Assembly (NCBI GenBank): GCA_951799445.1
Contig: OX637293.1
Location: 8,618,001-8,682,000 of the forward strand
DNA from: Pseudisothecium myosuroides
Taxonomy: Eukaryota > Streptophyta > Bryopsida > Hypnales > Lembophyllaceae
Reading direction: 5' to 3'
DNA length: 64,000 nt
Each line of letters opens with the position of its first letter. The first letter of the stretch is position 1. Positions 62,004 to 64,000 of this stretch are shown here, one piece after another. The notes under the pieces are model-generated. The model worked only from the letters and a program-made list of their open reading frames with translations. It was not told the origin of the DNA and searched no databases. The translations under genes and the position numbers were made by a program.

Positions 62004-62385
62004 GTGATTTTCATTGCTCTACGGACAGCCCGGGCAGCTTGAAAAACTTCTTTAAAAATCACTTTTAAAAAAAATAAAAATTTAAAATTGGTTCTTTAGA
62101 TTTATATCTACGTGGAAAGCTTTGAATCATTCTATTTGGATTAACGGGTCAAAAGTTATGAGGAGTTTTAGTTTGTGGGTAGTTATGGAGTCTTTGAAAG
62201 CCATAACTACCCGCAAACTAAAACTCCTCATAACTTTTGACTTATTAATCCAAATGGAATGATTCAAAGCTTCCCACATAGATATAAATCTAAAAAACCA
62301 ATTTTAAATTTTTATTTTTTTTAAAAGTGATTTTTAAAGAAGTTTTTTGAGCTGCCCGGGCTGCCCGCAGAGCAATGAAAATCAC
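62004..62385. repeat. Inner inverted repeat 2 (arms about 185 bp)
   Basis: GTGATTTTCATTGCTCT at the left faces its complement at the right. Arms include CAGCCCGGGCAGCT and CTCCTCATAACTTTTGAC. The loop is short, near 62195. Confidence 0.9.
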
Positions 62386-62847
62386 ATATCATGCAATAAT
62401 TTTTTAACCATGAAGTAAAAAATTATGAAAATTGTTGGGCCTTAAAGCTACTCCTCGGGCACATATTGTGTGAAATTTTCAAAGAAAAAAAATAAAAACT
62501 CCACTCGTAGTGAGCTGCTCAAAATCGCTATGTTGCCAAAAAACGGTGTTTGGGCATTTAGAGGTTAAAAAATGCAACAAATAGTACAAGTGTTTCTTGT
62601 AATCACCCTTATGATACAAATTGACACAAGTTGTGGAAATTCATTAGTATGAAACGTACTGGTATGTAGAAACTAAGATCAAATTTACAAGAGTTCAGTG
62701 TAGTTTAGGCCTAGTTCATACTAAGACATCCGGTGGTAGTGGACGTAATCCTTAGTCCACTACTTTGTTCACTACCACTTAGGAGGGAAATTGTCATGTC
62801 ATCATGGATTTTGTCCATCCGATGCATGGTTTCACATTAGAAACTAG

Positions 62848-63117
62848 CACTATAAGAAACCCCCGTTTTAGGTGACGAGCCCCTAATTTTTTATGACAAA
62901 TTTTAGGTGATGTCAATGTTGACAACCCAAATTTTTTATGTCAACAAAAATGTCCAACATAACATCAATTTTAACATAAAAACATTGGATTGTCAATATT
63001 GATGCTATGTTGTACATTTTTGTTGATATGAAAATTTTAGATTGTCAACTTTGACATCACCTAAAATCCGTCATAGAAATTAGGGCTTGTCACCTAAAAT
63101 GGGGGTTTCTTATAGTG
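62848..63117. mobile_element. 270 bp CACTA-type MITE with TAG duplication
   Basis: Ends CACTATAAGAAACCCCCGTT and its complement with one or two changes. TAG flanks both sides (62845-62847 and 63118-63120). CACTA ends and a 3 bp duplication are the hallmark of that superfamily. The interior is itself partly palindromic. Confidence 0.9.
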
Positions 63118-63120
63118 TAG

Positions 63121-64000
63121 ACGTTCAATTGAATTATATTTGTGAAAGCTCTTTTGTAATTGCATTATTATTCCATGGAAGCTTCTTTACAACTCCATTC
63201 TTTTTTAACAAACATGTTTTGTCCACCGGACAAAATTCGGGTCACCTCCAAACTTGTCCACTACAACTATAGTTCCATCTTGAGTTTTGGCGGGAGTGGG
63301 TTTGACAAGGCCTCGGACAAGGCGCTATCTCAAATGGATGTCCATTTGGGTGTAAATGACCTAGTGGACAAAACTCAATCTTTGGCTAATGAAAATGCCT
63401 TTAGCCTTATCCGGTGGCATCGGACGTCCTGGTCTAAATTGGGCCTTATGTCCAACACCTTTATTTGTCCATTCCTGTGAATGCTACTATCTCATTGTTT
63501 TGTTGAGCTTAATTTGATGCCAACTTCTGATATAGAATGTGTCAATATTGAATTCGTAGTTGGATATTATTGAGTAGGGAGAGGATAAGTTTTAGTTTGA
63601 ATCAGGTGTGGAAGTAAAGCTCTTGTGACCTCTGTGAAATTGTTAACGACTTTGTTTATCAAGTGTTGGACTTGCAAATGGCTCTGTTCTTAAGTATCAC
63701 ACCAAGGATCTCTCTAGTCCTTCATGGTATTCTTTAAAAACTGCCAAGATATATTATGTCGATATCGGTTGGCTAGTTTTCGATCCCGTGACTCCTTCTT
63801 TCTGTGCTTTAGTTCCTCCTGCTGGGTTTTTTTCTCTGTGTCAAGTTTCTTTCTTCCTTCAATTCCCACCTCTCCTACTGGATATTCCTCTCTACATTCT
63901 ATAAACACATAAGAGGCATAATACATATTAGTTAACTAGCATATTCATCAATTAAGATATAGCATAATATATGTCAAAGAGGAACTAAATTCAAGTACCT
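63121..64000. other. Right edge, no supported gene
   Basis: Several GTCCAC and TTGTCC phrases recur at 62740-63480, on both sides of the CACTA MITE, which suggests that the MITE landed in an older repeat. Short frames on both strands near 63720-63920 are shadows of each other. No gene seen. Confidence 0.45.

Larger units (their letters stand above)
60622..62608. mobile_element. 1,987 bp nested foldback element, 25 bp after the bHLH stop
   Basis: The left end is GGGTGATTGCAAGAAACGCT and the right end read inward is GGGTGATTACAAGAAACACT. TTAT flanks both (60618-60621 and 62609-62612). Inside, 61450-61640 is repeated inverted at about 62345-62575, and two further long inverted repeats (61645-62001 and 62004-62385) sit between those arms. 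The left part is shared with the 736 bp element at 49924. No protein is encoded. Confidence 0.85.

Overview
The window looks like nuclear DNA of a land plant. It is AT-rich and gene-poor, it has GT-AG introns with plant-like splice sites, it is full of MITEs and foldback elements, and it holds a bHLH gene with a C-terminal ACT-like domain. A bryophyte or other non-seed plant is my guess for the host, with low confidence. I see no tRNA, rRNA, organellar or bacterial segment.

Two large, related DNA transposons dominate the window and lie about 1.1 kb apart in the same orientation. Element A spans about 9539-22480 (12.9 kb) and element B about 23590-44759 (21.2 kb). Both begin CAGGGTTGCTA, carry terminal arrays of a GTGAGC motif in inverted orientation, and are flanked by 10-12 bp target duplications. 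Each has the same two divergent genes. The rightward gene is a two-exon MULE-type transposase with an N-terminal Cys/His zinc domain, a DDE core and a C-terminal SWIM-type zinc motif. The leftward gene has about 12 exons and joins a ParB/sulfiredoxin-fold domain (DGNHR motif) to a domain ordered like a beta-class DNA amino-methyltransferase. This ParB-methylase cargo in a plant MULE is the main find. All four genes are damaged by stops, frameshifts, splice-site loss or insertion. The two copies have diverged (roughly 70% identity by eye in the best transposase segment), so they are separate subfamilies rather than a recent duplication.

Element A carries a 13-unit minisatellite of about 116 bp in intron 1 of the methylase gene, each unit centred on a palindrome of the type CCTCGTCAACGAGG. 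Element B lacks this array. It instead carries five copies of a short palindromic MITE (TGACCAAAAATGGGGGTA ends), extra exon-like frames between its two genes, and a 4.46 kb insertion that splits its transposase.

Left of element A (1-9538) are a perfect 167 bp tandem duplication, a few older duplications, a 235 bp MITE with 8 bp duplications, and a weak exon series on the minus strand. From 44.8 to 53 kb there is AT-rich DNA with foldback and TA-flanked MITEs. A well-supported four-exon bHLH gene (58125-60597) follows. A 1,987 bp nested foldback element starts 25 bp after its stop codon and probably lies in its 3' UTR. A 270 bp CACTA-type MITE lies near the right edge.
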